DNA of 59,552 bases from Candidatus Gastranaerophilales bacterium (GCA_944324165.1 CALUVG010000013.1:1-59552); one strand, 5' to 3'. Positions 7,267 through 15,936 are shown, numbered from the stretch's first letter. The notes: generated by a model from the letters alone, not told the origin. Made by a program: numbers and translations.

Positions 7267-8427
7267 TTATTTACTTATCTCGACCGGTATTTCGTTGCAA
7301 AGACAGTGAATTCCTCCGCCTTCATTTTGGAGCAGAGATGATATTTTATTTTTATTTCCGGCAACAAAATATATGTTTTCTTTTTTTACATACGGCTTTA
7401 AATATTTTATGAGCATTTTTTCAAAATCAAATTCTATTTTATCAGAAATATCGGGCATTATTTCATAGTCGTGATTGAAAGTGGATTTATTAGTTATGAA
7501 AACTAAATCACCGTTTGTTTTCTCATGGACAAGGGCATTCATATAATTTAGAGAATGCACTAAATCATCGGACTCATTTCCGGGAATAGTGTAATAAATA
7601 CGTCCCGGGATAAAAATTGGTTGGTAGCCATTAGTTTTTAATACATTTGCAATGTCGTCGGCTTTTGGATTTTTGTTATTTTTAGCATCTTTTTCAAAAT
7701 CTTTTATCAAGCCTTTTAATCCATTTTGAACATTTTTGAATTTAGCGGTTTCTGAAGGGGTACTTTTATATTTTGCAAGATTCTGTATAGCTTTTTTAAT
7801 TTCTTGTATTGTCAGCCTGTCATCAGCTACAAGAACTTTTTTGTTGTTTAATGGTCTTATAAACATATCCAAATGAAAGTCTGCTTGAGGAATTGAAATT
7901 ACGTTGTCAACTCCATAATGATGTTTTATATAATCTATATTATTATGTAATAGTTCTTTTTCACCTACAAAAAGTTCGTTTTTTCCATTATTTTTGACAA
8001 AAAATAAGTTTCCTCCTTCTATGAGTTTTGTACTGGCAAGTCTATTCCCTTTTGTCAGCCAAGAGAATCTATTTGCAAATTCCATGCTATCATTGAAAGC
8101 ACCATAATATAATATTTTATTATTGGGGGTTACAACAGCCATATCCTGTGCCCATTTGGAAAAGCCTGAAACACACAGTTTAAAATATTGTTTTATATTA
8201 TCAAGATTTGTGTATAATTTGTTTGTTTGATTTGCAAAATATACTTTAAAACCTTCTTTTTTACCTATTTCGGACATTTGTTTAATTATATCAAAAGAAT
8301 TAAATTCATCATTAACGGTCATGACAACTGCTTTTAAGACTCTTGCATCATAACCTTCAAAAGGTATATTTTTTTGATTAACAGATGAGTTATAATTAAA
8401 TTTTGGGGCAACATTATTAACTTTCAT
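7267..8427 (-). CDS. Agmatine deiminase-like protein (guanidino-group hydrolase fold)
   Basis: The 386-residue protein carries the scattered active-site motifs of the agmatine deiminase/peptidyl-arginine-deiminase-like fold: KWAQDMAVV (Asp95), LIEGGNLFF (136-143), DFHLDMFIRPL (His185) and the C-terminal nucleophile region NEGGGIHCLCNEIP (Cys375 or Cys377). The family cleaves guanidino groups of arginine derivatives to ureido products and ammonia. An extra helical insert at about 205-260 and the N-terminal NIPFEGYDAR stretch differ from standard agmatine deiminases (about 340-370 residues), so the substrate may differ. No putrescine-pathway partner (carbamoylputrescine amidase) is adjacent. 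A ribosome-binding site AAAAGG lies before the start. Confidence 0.7.
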   Translation of the reverse strand: MKVNNVAPKFNYNSSVNQKNIPFEGYDARVLKAVVMTVNDEFNSFDIIKQMSEIGKKEGFKVYFANQTNKLYTNLDNIKQYFKLCVSGFSKWAQDMAVVTPNNKILYYGAFNDSMEFANRFSWLTKGNRLASTKLIEGGNLFFVKNNGKNELFVGEKELLHNNIDYIKHHYGVDNVISIPQADFHLDMFIRPLNNKKVLVADDRLTIQEIKKAIQNLAKYKSTPSETAKFKNVQNGLKGLIKDFEKDAKNNKNPKADDIANVLKTNGYQPIFIPGRIYYTIPGNESDDLVHSLNYMNALVHEKTNGDLVFITNKSTFNHDYEIMPDISDKIEFDFEKMLIKYLKPYVKKENIYFVAGNKNKISSLLQNEGGGIHCLCNEIPVEISK

Positions 8428-8485
8428 ATGCCTTTTTAAAAAACGGTAAAAAAGAAATTTGCTAGTAATTACTTAAAATTATCTG

Positions 8486-9013
8486 TTATATTTTGGAATC
8501 CATACCAACAAGAGTGTCAAAAAATCTTTTCAACCAGGAGCGATTTTTAGCAAGTTCTTCACGTTCAGCATCAAGAGCTTTTAATTTAACTCCAACGGTC
8601 TCATATAAATAAGCCATGGTATCCGCAGAGCGATCTGCTTCCGTTAAGTATTGGCTTCTGATTTTTGTTAATTCTCCGTGATCGAGGAATTTTCCGCCGC
8701 AGGCATAGCACTCATCAATTTGTACTTCTTTTTTGATACTTGCAAAATTTTTAACCATTCTGGCACCGCAGACAGGGCAAGTTCTTGGCAGGGTTTCATC
8801 TACTTTTATAAATTCTTTTCCTTCAATGGCTTTAAGGATTTGGTCAATATTTTCATGCTGCTCGTCAAAGCTTTTAAATTCACGGTTATCAAAATAAATT
8901 CCTCCACAGCCATCAAGACAGACATCTATATTTATGCCTTCAGATGGAATAAAGATTTTATGCATTTCCTTTTGACAGGCAGGGCATTTTATTGTTTTAA
9001 AGTTATCAGCCAT
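8486..9013 (-). CDS. Zinc-ribbon (zf-TFIIB-like) protein
   Basis: Two similar zinc-binding modules are visible in the 175-residue protein. The first is CPACQKEM...CLDGCGG (about residues 10-38) and the second CPVCGARM...CYACGG (about 79-106). Each has two CxxC-like pairs followed by GG and a hydrophobic FxxxEL/REF turn, typical of the zf-TFIIB family. The C-terminal third is helical and charged and ends with an amphipathic stretch (SWLKRFFDTLVGMDSKI). The role is unknown; such proteins may bind nucleic acids or act as zinc-dependent scaffolds. A clear GGAGAA ribosome-binding site precedes ATG 9013. Confidence 0.8.
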   Translation of the reverse strand: MADNFKTIKCPACQKEMHKIFIPSEGINIDVCLDGCGGIYFDNREFKSFDEQHENIDQILKAIEGKEFIKVDETLPRTCPVCGARMVKNFASIKKEVQIDECYACGGKFLDHGELTKIRSQYLTEADRSADTMAYLYETVGVKLKALDAEREELAKNRSWLKRFFDTLVGMDSKI

Positions 9014-9085
9014 TATTATTCTCCATTAATTTATAAAAGAATATTAATTTAATTTTTAAATGATGTCAATAAAGCGACATGAATT

Positions 9086-9991
9086 TCATACATTTGTACC
9101 AGCAAAATTCTGCGCGGGCGTGTCTTCTAGGGTAATATCCTTGCAATTCATTTTTTCTTTTAATGCAGGCAGATATTTTTGAATTGTAAAGTCTTGTATT
9201 GTATCTGGGAAATTGATATCTGAATTATTAAAATTTCTTTTAGGAGCAGAGTCAGCGCATCCTTGAGCAATTTTTTCGGTATAGTCTTTTATTGACTTGC
9301 TAAAATAATGATTTATTCTGATTTTATTTACAGAATTGTATCTGGTAAATGGACCTTTACAGAGTTCAAAGTTTTCAGTAACCGCATATTCATTACCATG
9401 GTAAAAACAATAATGAGGATTGTGTACCAAGCGTACTTTTTTAGTATTTACGATAGATTTGACATGTCGGTTTACAGGTGAATGATATTGACTGTGAACT
9501 CTTGTATATGCTTCTGTAACAAGTTTGCCTTGAGGATGTTCTTGCAGCCCGTTGCTGTCAAACATAACCCAGTTTGCGACAAGTGCAGGATATTCTTCGT
9601 ATTCTTTTAACAAATCAGACAAAGAGTTTTTTTCAACAGGAAAAAGATATTCATCCAGATCTAAAATAACCATCCAATGTGTTGAATATTTATAGCGGTA
9701 AATCGCATCCTGATAAACGGGCATCTGCTTGGCTGTTCCTTTTACATAGTGATAAATTGCTGTTTCTTCTTTTATATAAGGGGCTAAAACTTCTTTTACA
9801 TTATCAGTTGATTCGTTATCATACAGAAAAAAACGTTCGACACCGATCAGTTTATGAAATTCAATCCATTCTTTTATGTATGGAGCCTCGTTTTTTAAAA
9901 TTGCAGTTATTGGTTTATTAATCGAAGAATTTTTGCATTTTTTTATTTGCAACTCTCCGGTTATATTAAATTTATGTAAATATTGTGGCAT
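9086..9991 (-). CDS. Glycosyltransferase family 92-like protein
   Basis: The 301-residue protein begins its catalytic domain with AILKNEAPYIKEWIEFH (about 27-43), the GT92/GT2-like entry motif. It continues with FFLYDNESTDN and the metal-binding DLDEYLFP (about 110-117, DxD-type), then a conserved H-x-Y segment (HYCFYHGNEYAV) and RINHYFSKS. This pattern is typical of GT92 (DUF23-like) enzymes that add sugars to surface glycans. It has no membrane segment, so it is probably a cytoplasmic or peripheral enzyme. It is divergent from pxpA with only 53 nt between the starts; a TATACT-type -10 is shared in that gap. Confidence 0.85.
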   Translation of the reverse strand: MPQYLHKFNITGELQIKKCKNSSINKPITAILKNEAPYIKEWIEFHKLIGVERFFLYDNESTDNVKEVLAPYIKEETAIYHYVKGTAKQMPVYQDAIYRYKYSTHWMVILDLDEYLFPVEKNSLSDLLKEYEEYPALVANWVMFDSNGLQEHPQGKLVTEAYTRVHSQYHSPVNRHVKSIVNTKKVRLVHNPHYCFYHGNEYAVTENFELCKGPFTRYNSVNKIRINHYFSKSIKDYTEKIAQGCADSAPKRNFNNSDINFPDTIQDFTIQKYLPALKEKMNCKDITLEDTPAQNFAGTNV

Positions 9992-10044
9992 TAATTTATT
10001 TATTAAGTATAATTATCTCATCAGTAATAATGGAATTTTAATTT

Positions 10045-10839
10045 ATGCAAAATACACTGGAGAGAAAAATTATTAAAAATATTGATTTTAACTGTGATTT
10101 AGCCCAGAGTTTCGGGATATATAAAAATAACAGTGAATTTGAGTTACTTGATTATGTTAGTTCGGTAAATGTATCCTGCGGATTTCATGCAGGAGATCCT
10201 TTAACAATAAAAAATGCTTTATTAAGGGCTAAAGAAAAAAATGTTGTTATTGGTGCGCATATCGGGTTTGATGATATTCAGGGGTTTGGTTACAGACCAA
10301 TGGAATTGTCAGAAGATGAAATAGAGGCACTTGTAATCTATCAGGTCGGAGCGTTGATGTCTTTTGCCAGAAGTTTTAAACTGGAAATAGAGCATGTTCG
10401 TCCGCACGGGGCAATGTATAAACAGGCATCTGAAGATTTTAGCTTTGCATGTGCCATTGCAAAAGCTGTGAAAAAATGTTCTAAATGGCTTGTATATTAC
10501 GGGGCAGCCGGTGATATAACCGAAAAAGCAGGTGAATATGTTAATATTCCAATTGCACAGGAAGTTTCTCTGAATAAGATCTATAATATTGATGGTTCGG
10601 TTGATTATTCGGCAAAAGATATCGAAAATACAGAGACATCAATTTCACGTTTGAAGTTGTTATTGTCAAACTCTCAGGTATATAACAACGAAGGCGGTAA
10701 AACAGTTGTTAATGCGGATACTATCCACTTTACAAATCGTTTGAGTAATGCTGTGGAACTGGCAGAGGCTGCAAGAGAGATTATATCGCCGCTGCCTGTT
10801 AATTATAAAAATGTCTGCGAATCAGGCTGGGTAGGTTAA
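10045..10839 (+). CDS. pxpA: 5-oxoprolinase subunit A (LamB/YcsF family)
   Basis: PxpA works with PxpBC in ATP-dependent opening of 5-oxoproline to glutamate. The 264-residue protein has the expected markers: IDFNCDLAQSFG (family consensus NCDLGESFG), NVSCGFHAGDP, IGAHIGFDD (consensus IGAHPGYPD), GFGYRPM and HVRPHGAMYKQA. The G-to-A and E-to-Q changes in the first motif are noticeable, but the metal/substrate-binding Asp and His residues are kept. pxpB and pxpC are not adjacent. Six nucleotides separate its stop from yvcK, and the operon continues into panB. No strong ribosome-binding site precedes ATG 10045. Confidence 0.85.
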   Translation: MQNTLERKIIKNIDFNCDLAQSFGIYKNNSEFELLDYVSSVNVSCGFHAGDPLTIKNALLRAKEKNVVIGAHIGFDDIQGFGYRPMELSEDEIEALVIYQVGALMSFARSFKLEIEHVRPHGAMYKQASEDFSFACAIAKAVKKCSKWLVYYGAAGDITEKAGEYVNIPIAQEVSLNKIYNIDGSVDYSAKDIENTETSISRLKLLLSNSQVYNNEGGKTVVNADTIHFTNRLSNAVELAEAAREIISPLPVNYKNVCESGWVG

Positions 10840-10845
10840 GGATTT

Positions 10846-12201
10846 ATGGTGATGAAATTGAAAAATAATATGAAATTTACACAGGATGCAAGATGGTTAA
10901 TCCCGGGACTGCAGGTAAAAAGATGGTTTATGCTTATCTTTTTAGGAGCTGCAATGATGACTCTGGGCGTTTTAATTTTGATAGATATTAAACCGATTTT
11001 TTATACAATGGAATTTATCCGCAAAATTGCTTTACATGCATCTACTGAGTGGCTTGCATTTTCTGTTTTGATGTTGGGAGCGGCATTATTTTTTAAGGGC
11101 TGGGAAAAAACAAATCTTTCAATTCTTGATGGCAAAGATAATCAAACTTTATTAGAAACTTTATATAGAAGAAGAAAATTAAACAGAGGTCCTAAAATTG
11201 TTGCAGTTGGCGGCGGTACGGGACTTTCAATGTTATTAAGAGGAATTAAACATATAACAAATAACGTAACTGCGGTTGTAACCGTCGGCGATGATGGCGG
11301 AAGTTCAGGCAGATTGCGTGAGGAAATGGGAATGCTGCCGCCTGGCGATATCAGAAACTGTATAGCGGCACTTGCTGATGACGAAGATTTGATTACTAAA
11401 TTGTTCCAATATAGATTTAAATCCGGTGAAGGACTTGAAGGTCATAGTTTTGGCAACCTGTTTTTGACTGCATTATGTGCAATTACGGGTGATATGGTTC
11501 GTGCGGTAAAAGAGTCTTCTAATGTTTTATCAATTAGAGGTCGTGTGCTGCCTTCAACGTTGGATGATATGAAATTGGTTGCGGAAATGGAAGACGGGCG
11601 TATTATACATGGTGAGTCTAATATTCCTGAAGCACACGGAAGAATAAAGAGACTTTATACTGATCCGGCAGATTGCAAAGCTTTATCTGATGTTATTGCC
11701 GCAATAAAAGATGCAGAATTAATAATTTTGGGTCCGGGAAGCCTTTATACCAGTGTAATTCCTAATCTTATAATAAAAGAAATTGCGGAAGAAATAGTGA
11801 AATCCAGAGCTAAAAAAATATATGTTTGCAATATAATGACACAGCCGGGAGAAACTGATGGTTATGCCGTATCAGACCATTTGAAAGCGTTAATGCAGCA
11901 TGCCGGAAGTTCGCATATTGTTGATGCTGTTCTTGTAAATGATTATTTACCGTCTAATCTTGCTCAGAAATATCAACAATCAGGTTCGTTCCCTGTAAAA
12001 ATAGATACCGAAAATATTAAACGGCTGGGAGTAAGATTATACTCTAAGAAACTTATTGAAGACAGCAGGGAAGGACTTGTCAGACATAGTTCAAACCGTG
12101 TTGCACGTGCAATATACTGCTGGTTTAAAAAAGAACATAAACACGATAAAACATTGTTTTTTACTGCAAAAGAAATCGAAAAACAGGACTGTAAATTATA
12201 A
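10846..12201 (+). CDS. yvcK: YvcK/CofD-like gluconeogenesis factor with N-terminal membrane anchor
   Basis: Residues about 115-430 form the CofD/YvcK domain: KIVAVGGGTGLSML (Rossmann-like nucleotide loop at 122-129), TVGDDGGSSGRLR, PPGDIRNC, GHSFGNLFL, LGPGSLYTS and TQPGETDGY. YvcK proteins bind UDP-sugars and affect cell-wall metabolism and carbon use. Unlike Bacillus YvcK (about 320 residues), this 451-residue protein has two N-terminal membrane segments (about 27-46 and 68-84), a form seen in cyanobacteria-like lineages. The start may be ATG 10846 or ATG 10852. Its TAA overlaps the panB ATG by one base, indicating translational coupling. Confidence 0.9.
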   Translation: MVMKLKNNMKFTQDARWLIPGLQVKRWFMLIFLGAAMMTLGVLILIDIKPIFYTMEFIRKIALHASTEWLAFSVLMLGAALFFKGWEKTNLSILDGKDNQTLLETLYRRRKLNRGPKIVAVGGGTGLSMLLRGIKHITNNVTAVVTVGDDGGSSGRLREEMGMLPPGDIRNCIAALADDEDLITKLFQYRFKSGEGLEGHSFGNLFLTALCAITGDMVRAVKESSNVLSIRGRVLPSTLDDMKLVAEMEDGRIIHGESNIPEAHGRIKRLYTDPADCKALSDVIAAIKDAELIILGPGSLYTSVIPNLIIKEIAEEIVKSRAKKIYVCNIMTQPGETDGYAVSDHLKALMQHAGSSHIVDAVLVNDYLPSNLAQKYQQSGSFPVKIDTENIKRLGVRLYSKKLIEDSREGLVRHSSNRVARAIYCWFKKEHKHDKTLFFTAKEIEKQDCKL

Positions 12202-13049
12202 TGGCTAAAAAAATAACTGTGAGAACAATTCAAAAAATTAAAGACAATAATGAAAAGTTTTCAATGTTAACAGCTTATGATTATTCAACTGCAAAATATA
12301 TAGACGAAGCCGGCGTAGACGTTATACTCATCGGAGACAGTCTTGCAATGACCGCTTTAGGATATGAAACAACCCATGCAATAGGTGTTGAAGAGATGAA
12401 AATTTTTACAAAAGCGGTTGCAAAAGGTGTTCAGCATGCTCTTGTAGTCACAGATATGCCGTTTTTAAGCTACCATACTGATATTTCGACAGCGGTTAAG
12501 AATTGCGGAGAAATGATTAAACAAGGCGCTAACGCTGTGAAAATTGAAGGGGCAGATGAGTATATTTATGAAGTCATAAAACGCCTTGTCGGCTGCGGAA
12601 TTCCTGTAATGGGGCATGTCGGGTTTACTCCTCAATTTTTAAATACAATCGGCGGTTATAATATTCAAGGTAAGTCATTTGAAACTGCACAAAAAATTCT
12701 TGAGCAGTGCAAGCATCTGGAGCATGCCGGTGTTTTTTCAATAGTTCTTGAAATGGTACCGGAGGAAAGTGCTAAATACATTACTGATAATCTTTCAGTT
12801 CCGACAATTTCTTGCGGAGCAGGCAAATACTGTTGTGGACATGTTATCGTATGTGATGATTTGTTCGGAAAATTCTCAGATTTTAAACCAAAATTTGCCC
12901 GTAGATACGGTGATATGAAGTCGCTTATTTTGAATTGTGCAAAACAATTTAATGAAGATGTTAAAAATGGCAGCTATCCTTCTGATGATGAAGTTTTTAA
13001 ATTAAGCGAAGATGAATTAAAGCATCTGAAAGATAATATACAGATATAA
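12201..13049 (+). CDS. panB: 3-methyl-2-oxobutanoate hydroxymethyltransferase
   Basis: PanB transfers a hydroxymethyl group from methylenetetrahydrofolate to 2-oxoisovalerate in pantothenate (CoA) synthesis. The 282-residue protein has MLTAYDYSTA near the N-terminus, ILIGDSLAM with the metal-binding Asp, VVTDMPFLSY, AVKIEGADE with the catalytic-region Glu, MGHVGFTPQ and SCGAGKYCCGHVIVCDDLFG, all hallmark motifs. It starts inside the stop codon of yvcK (TAATG), so it is translationally coupled. panC follows 0.8 kb downstream, separated by an unrelated gene. Confidence 0.95.
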   Translation: MAKKITVRTIQKIKDNNEKFSMLTAYDYSTAKYIDEAGVDVILIGDSLAMTALGYETTHAIGVEEMKIFTKAVAKGVQHALVVTDMPFLSYHTDISTAVKNCGEMIKQGANAVKIEGADEYIYEVIKRLVGCGIPVMGHVGFTPQFLNTIGGYNIQGKSFETAQKILEQCKHLEHAGVFSIVLEMVPEESAKYITDNLSVPTISCGAGKYCCGHVIVCDDLFGKFSDFKPKFARRYGDMKSLILNCAKQFNEDVKNGSYPSDDEVFKLSEDELKHLKDNIQI

Positions 13050-13182
13050 ATATTATAAATTTATTGACACATTTCTTCATATTACCTCAAAATTTCTAAA
13101 GTTTTTCTAAAACACATCCGTTTACTTATTTGTCTTAGTTTTTAAGAGAGGGAATAGTTAAGTAAAGAAAGGATGTGCATTT

Positions 13183-13683
13183 ATGACAACATCAATTTCG
13201 TCAGTTAATGCCGGCAGTACTGCCGCAAGTGAAGTAATGACAAAAAAATCAACACTAAGCAGTGAGACAAAAGCAAAACTTGAGGCATTAGGTATTACAG
13301 TAACAGACGGTATGACGGAATCAGAGGCTAAGTCAAAAATTTCACAGGCTGAAGCACAACAACAATCTCAAAATGGCGGACAACAAAACTCATCTGAGAG
13401 CGAAATTCTTTCAAGAGCAAAAACTCTGGCATCGCAAGTAGGTGTAACAGTATCAAGTGACGCTGATATAAGCGAAATTCTTGATGATATTGGTGCAGAG
13501 CTGGAAACTTTGCTTGAAGAAGCCGAAGGTAATCCTACAAGATTATCTACATTGTCTTCTTATCTTAATGAATTGATGACTCTGGAAGATCAGTATTCAT
13601 CTATTCAAAGTTCACAGCAGAGCATGTATGCTGCTATGAATATGGTGTCTACAAACAACAAACTTGCACTGGGATTGTCTTAG
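13183..13683 (+). CDS. Hypothetical Ser/Gln-rich protein between panB and panC
   Basis: The 166-residue protein has an extended Ser/Thr/Ala-rich N-terminus, a Gln/Ser-rich linker (about 56-72) and a helical C-terminal half with heptad-like Leu spacing (ILDDIGAELETLLEEAE; LSTLSSYLNELMTLE). Two short similar segments (KLEALGITVTDGMTESE and TLASQVGVTVSSDADISE) suggest an internal duplication. No signal peptide or membrane segment is seen, and the family is not recognised. It has its own ribosome-binding site (AAAGGATG) and a terminator at 13722-13743, so it is probably monocistronic. Upstream, TAAAGTTT with TCCGTTTA 12 nt later loosely resembles a flagellar sigma-28 promoter, a weak hint only. 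Confidence 0.65.
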   Translation: MTTSISSVNAGSTAASEVMTKKSTLSSETKAKLEALGITVTDGMTESEAKSKISQAEAQQQSQNGGQQNSSESEILSRAKTLASQVGVTVSSDADISEILDDIGAELETLLEEAEGNPTRLSTLSSYLNELMTLEDQYSSIQSSQQSMYAAMNMVSTNNKLALGLS

Positions 13684-13721
13684 AGACTAAAGATTAAAAT
13701 TTGAGTAACATATTTTTCGAG

Positions 13722-13752
13722 GGCGTTCTTAAATAAGGACGCCATTCGTTTT
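13722..13752 (+). terminator. Rho-independent terminator
   Basis: GGCGTTCTT and AAGGACGCC pair fully (one G-U) around AAAT, and a T-rich tract follows within 8 nt. It ends the Ser/Gln-rich gene. Confidence 0.7.
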
Positions 13753-13793
13753 TATTTTTGTTTGTAAAAATAATTTCAAACGTATACTTTTTA

Positions 13794-13802
13794 TGATATT
13801 AT
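13794..13802 (+). promoter_or_regulatory. Extended -10 promoter of panC
   Basis: TGATATTAT provides TGn plus TATTAT (13797-13802). Predicted initiation near 13809 leaves a short leader containing GAGG before ATG 13822. Confidence 0.6.
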
Positions 13803-13821
13803 AAGAGCAGAGGTATTTAAC

Positions 13822-14676
13822 ATGATTTTGCATACAATAGAAGATGTTAGAGAGCAGATTAAGAACTGGAAAAAAGAGGGATTAACTATCGGTCTTGTGC
13901 CGACAATGGGGGCTTTGCATGCCGGGCATTTGAGTCTTATAAAAAAAAGTGTTGAAAAATGTGACAGAACTGTTGTTTCTGTATTTGTAAACCCTATACA
14001 GTTTTGCCCCGGAGAAGATTTGGACAAATATCCGCGTACGCTTGATGCAGACGAAAAATTATGTAATGATGCCGGTGTGAATATTGTTTTTGCTCCGTCT
14101 CCTAAAGAAATGTATGGCGAAGGACATATTCTGTCTAATGATTTTTTGACTTATGTAATCCCGCCGTATTTTTATGTGGACAAATTGTGCGGCAAGTCTC
14201 GTGTAGGGCATTTTGACGGCGTTTGTACCGTTGTTAACAAGTTATTCAATATAGTGCAGCCGGATTATGCATTTTTCGGACAAAAAGATGCACAGCAGCT
14301 TATTATTATTAAAAAGATGGTTAAGGATCTAAACATACCTGTAGAAATTATTCCTTGCCCTATTGTTAGAGAAGAAAACGGGCTGGCTCTTAGCTCAAGA
14401 AACAAGTATCTTTCAGAAGAAGATAAAAAAGAGGCATTTGTTTTAAGTAGAATTTTATTTAATATAAAGGCTTGTTACGATAAAGGAATAACAGATGTAA
14501 AAGCACTTACTGAAACCGCTTATAGTTTTTTGAATGAACATCACAATCTTGAATATTTGGAATTCAGAGATAAGGAAAATTTGGAGGGAAAAACTGTAGC
14601 AGATAAGGATACACAGGTATTTATAGCATTAAAGATAGGTAATGTGCGGTTAATTGATAATATATTGTTAGGTTAA
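13822..14676 (+). CDS. panC: Pantothenate synthetase
   Basis: PanC joins pantoate and beta-alanine with ATP to make pantothenate. The 284-residue protein shows PTMGALHAGHLSLI (the HxGH nucleotidyl-transfer motif), FVNPIQFCPGEDLDKYPR, KSRVGHFDGVCTVV, YAFFGQKDAQQL and LALSSRNKYLS (the KMSKS-equivalent loop), all in the expected order. Length is normal for the family. It has its own promoter and SD (AGAGG at about 13808-13812, 8 nt before the ATG). With panB 0.8 kb upstream, two of the pantothenate steps are local; panD and panE are not visible here. Confidence 0.96.
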   Translation: MILHTIEDVREQIKNWKKEGLTIGLVPTMGALHAGHLSLIKKSVEKCDRTVVSVFVNPIQFCPGEDLDKYPRTLDADEKLCNDAGVNIVFAPSPKEMYGEGHILSNDFLTYVIPPYFYVDKLCGKSRVGHFDGVCTVVNKLFNIVQPDYAFFGQKDAQQLIIIKKMVKDLNIPVEIIPCPIVREENGLALSSRNKYLSEEDKKEAFVLSRILFNIKACYDKGITDVKALTETAYSFLNEHHNLEYLEFRDKENLEGKTVADKDTQVFIALKIGNVRLIDNILLG

Positions 14677-14690
14677 TGAGGATTTAGGTT

Positions 14691-15611
14691 ATGCTTAAAT
14701 TTTATTATGCGCAGAAAAAAATGTGGCAATTATTGATAAATATTGTGTTTATAATCCAGATTTTATTATTTATTGTAATATTTCTTGTAACTTTACACTG
14801 GTTTTTAGATTTAATAAACCTGCAATTTTTAGGGTTTGTTGACTCACTGTCGAATTTTGTTTCAGGACTTGTTAAAATTTTTTATAAAAGAATGATAGAG
14901 ATAGGCGGAGTAAAAATTGATGGCTCTATTCTTCTGTTTGATATTGTAGCCTTGCTGATAATATATGGCGGGGCACAATTACACGGATTTTTTGAAAAAC
15001 AAATTACAAAAATTGATATAATAATAGATAAAGTAGCCCGTGATCAGGAAGAATTGTTTAATAAGCAACTTCAAGAAGATTATGAAAAACAGCAATTGAA
15101 AAATTCAAATTTTGCAATGCTGATAAGTTACAATTTGAAAAATGTACTGGGTAATGCTTTCTGGTCAGAACAAAGCACGGATTTGCAGGATAGCAAAGAA
15201 AAAGAGGTTGACAAACAAATCTATTATGCATTATCAAAACTACCCGGTTGTAAAGTAGCTAAATCCGGTGCTCAATTTTTATTGTTATGCCCGCAGTTTG
15301 AACGCGTAGATGATGTTTTGAATTATGTGTTGAGTTTGCTTGGTAAAATTGATGAATTTGTTTTGAAAAGCCAGATGACCCTGACAACTTATGTCGCAAT
15401 TGAACCATATGATAATAAAGCCGATATAAAAAAGGTCTTTACAACATTAAACAAATTGATTTCCCTTAAAATGCCGGGTGAAATTGTATGTCTTGGCAGT
15501 TTCCAATTACGCTACGAATTTTTGAAAACAAGAAAGTTTACTACAGTACTAAAAGGTACATATTCAATAGATGAAAGTGATAAAGTTTGGTCATTGATTA
15601 AGAAAAATTAA
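14691..15611 (+). CDS. Hypothetical membrane protein with C-terminal soluble domain
   Basis: The 306-residue protein starts 14 nt after panC and is probably co-transcribed with it. It has hydrophobic segments at about residues 14-39 and 82-97, possibly another at 45-65, then a charged coiled region (KVARDQEELFNKQLQEDYEKQQ). The soluble C-terminal domain runs from about 160 to 300. In that domain the strand-helix order and endings such as PGEIVCLGSFQLRYEF and TVLKGTYSI are reminiscent of class III nucleotidyl-cyclase folds, but no catalytic metal-binding Asp pair is evident. Treat this as an unknown family, with the fold idea at low confidence. Confidence 0.65.
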   Translation: MLKFYYAQKKMWQLLINIVFIIQILLFIVIFLVTLHWFLDLINLQFLGFVDSLSNFVSGLVKIFYKRMIEIGGVKIDGSILLFDIVALLIIYGGAQLHGFFEKQITKIDIIIDKVARDQEELFNKQLQEDYEKQQLKNSNFAMLISYNLKNVLGNAFWSEQSTDLQDSKEKEVDKQIYYALSKLPGCKVAKSGAQFLLLCPQFERVDDVLNYVLSLLGKIDEFVLKSQMTLTTYVAIEPYDNKADIKKVFTTLNKLISLKMPGEIVCLGSFQLRYEFLKTRKFTTVLKGTYSIDESDKVWSLIKKN

Positions 15612-15619
15612 TAAACCTG

Positions 15620-15647
15620 TTGATTTTTAAGATTTTTTTGATATTAT
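15620..15647 (+). promoter_or_regulatory. Promoter of the rplJ-rplL operon
   Basis: TTGATT (15620-15625), 16 nt, then TATTAT (15642-15647) with TGA before it. Initiation should fall near 15654, exactly at the start of the L10 leader, leaving an untranslated leader of about 280 nt. Confidence 0.65.
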
Positions 15648-15653
15648 AAGTAT

Positions 15654-15815
15654 ACAACCGCAGACAGCAAGCGGGTTGGGAAATACTGACAGAAAAGAAA
15701 TGAATTGTCAATCTTAAAGAAATGTCTGTAATGAACCGGAACAATATTTTAAAACAAATCCGGAACATCCCATAAACCCCTTAAAAATTAAAGCTTGCCG
15801 AGGTTACACAGAAAA
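15654..15815 (+). ncRNA. Ribosomal protein L10 leader (autoregulatory mRNA element)
   Basis: The leader has the L10-binding features known from other bacteria. CCGCAGACAGCAAGCGGG appears at its 5' end and GCTTGCCGAGGT at 15792-15804; AGCAAGC and GCTTGC can pair to close the structure. In characterised systems, surplus L10 or L10(L12)4 binds this kink-turn element and represses rplJ-rplL. The position directly upstream of rplJ and the promoter at its 5' edge support the call. The middle part (15680-15790) is variable and forms further pairings that I did not resolve. Confidence 0.8.
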
Positions 15816-15936
15816 TTATTACAAGTCGAAATATAATTATTGTGTAAGATTTTGCGGTTAAAACATATTGCAAAGTCTTTTTTGTATATGTAAAAATGAA
15901 TAAAAAGGTCGATAAAATATAAAAAAGGAGCTAAAA

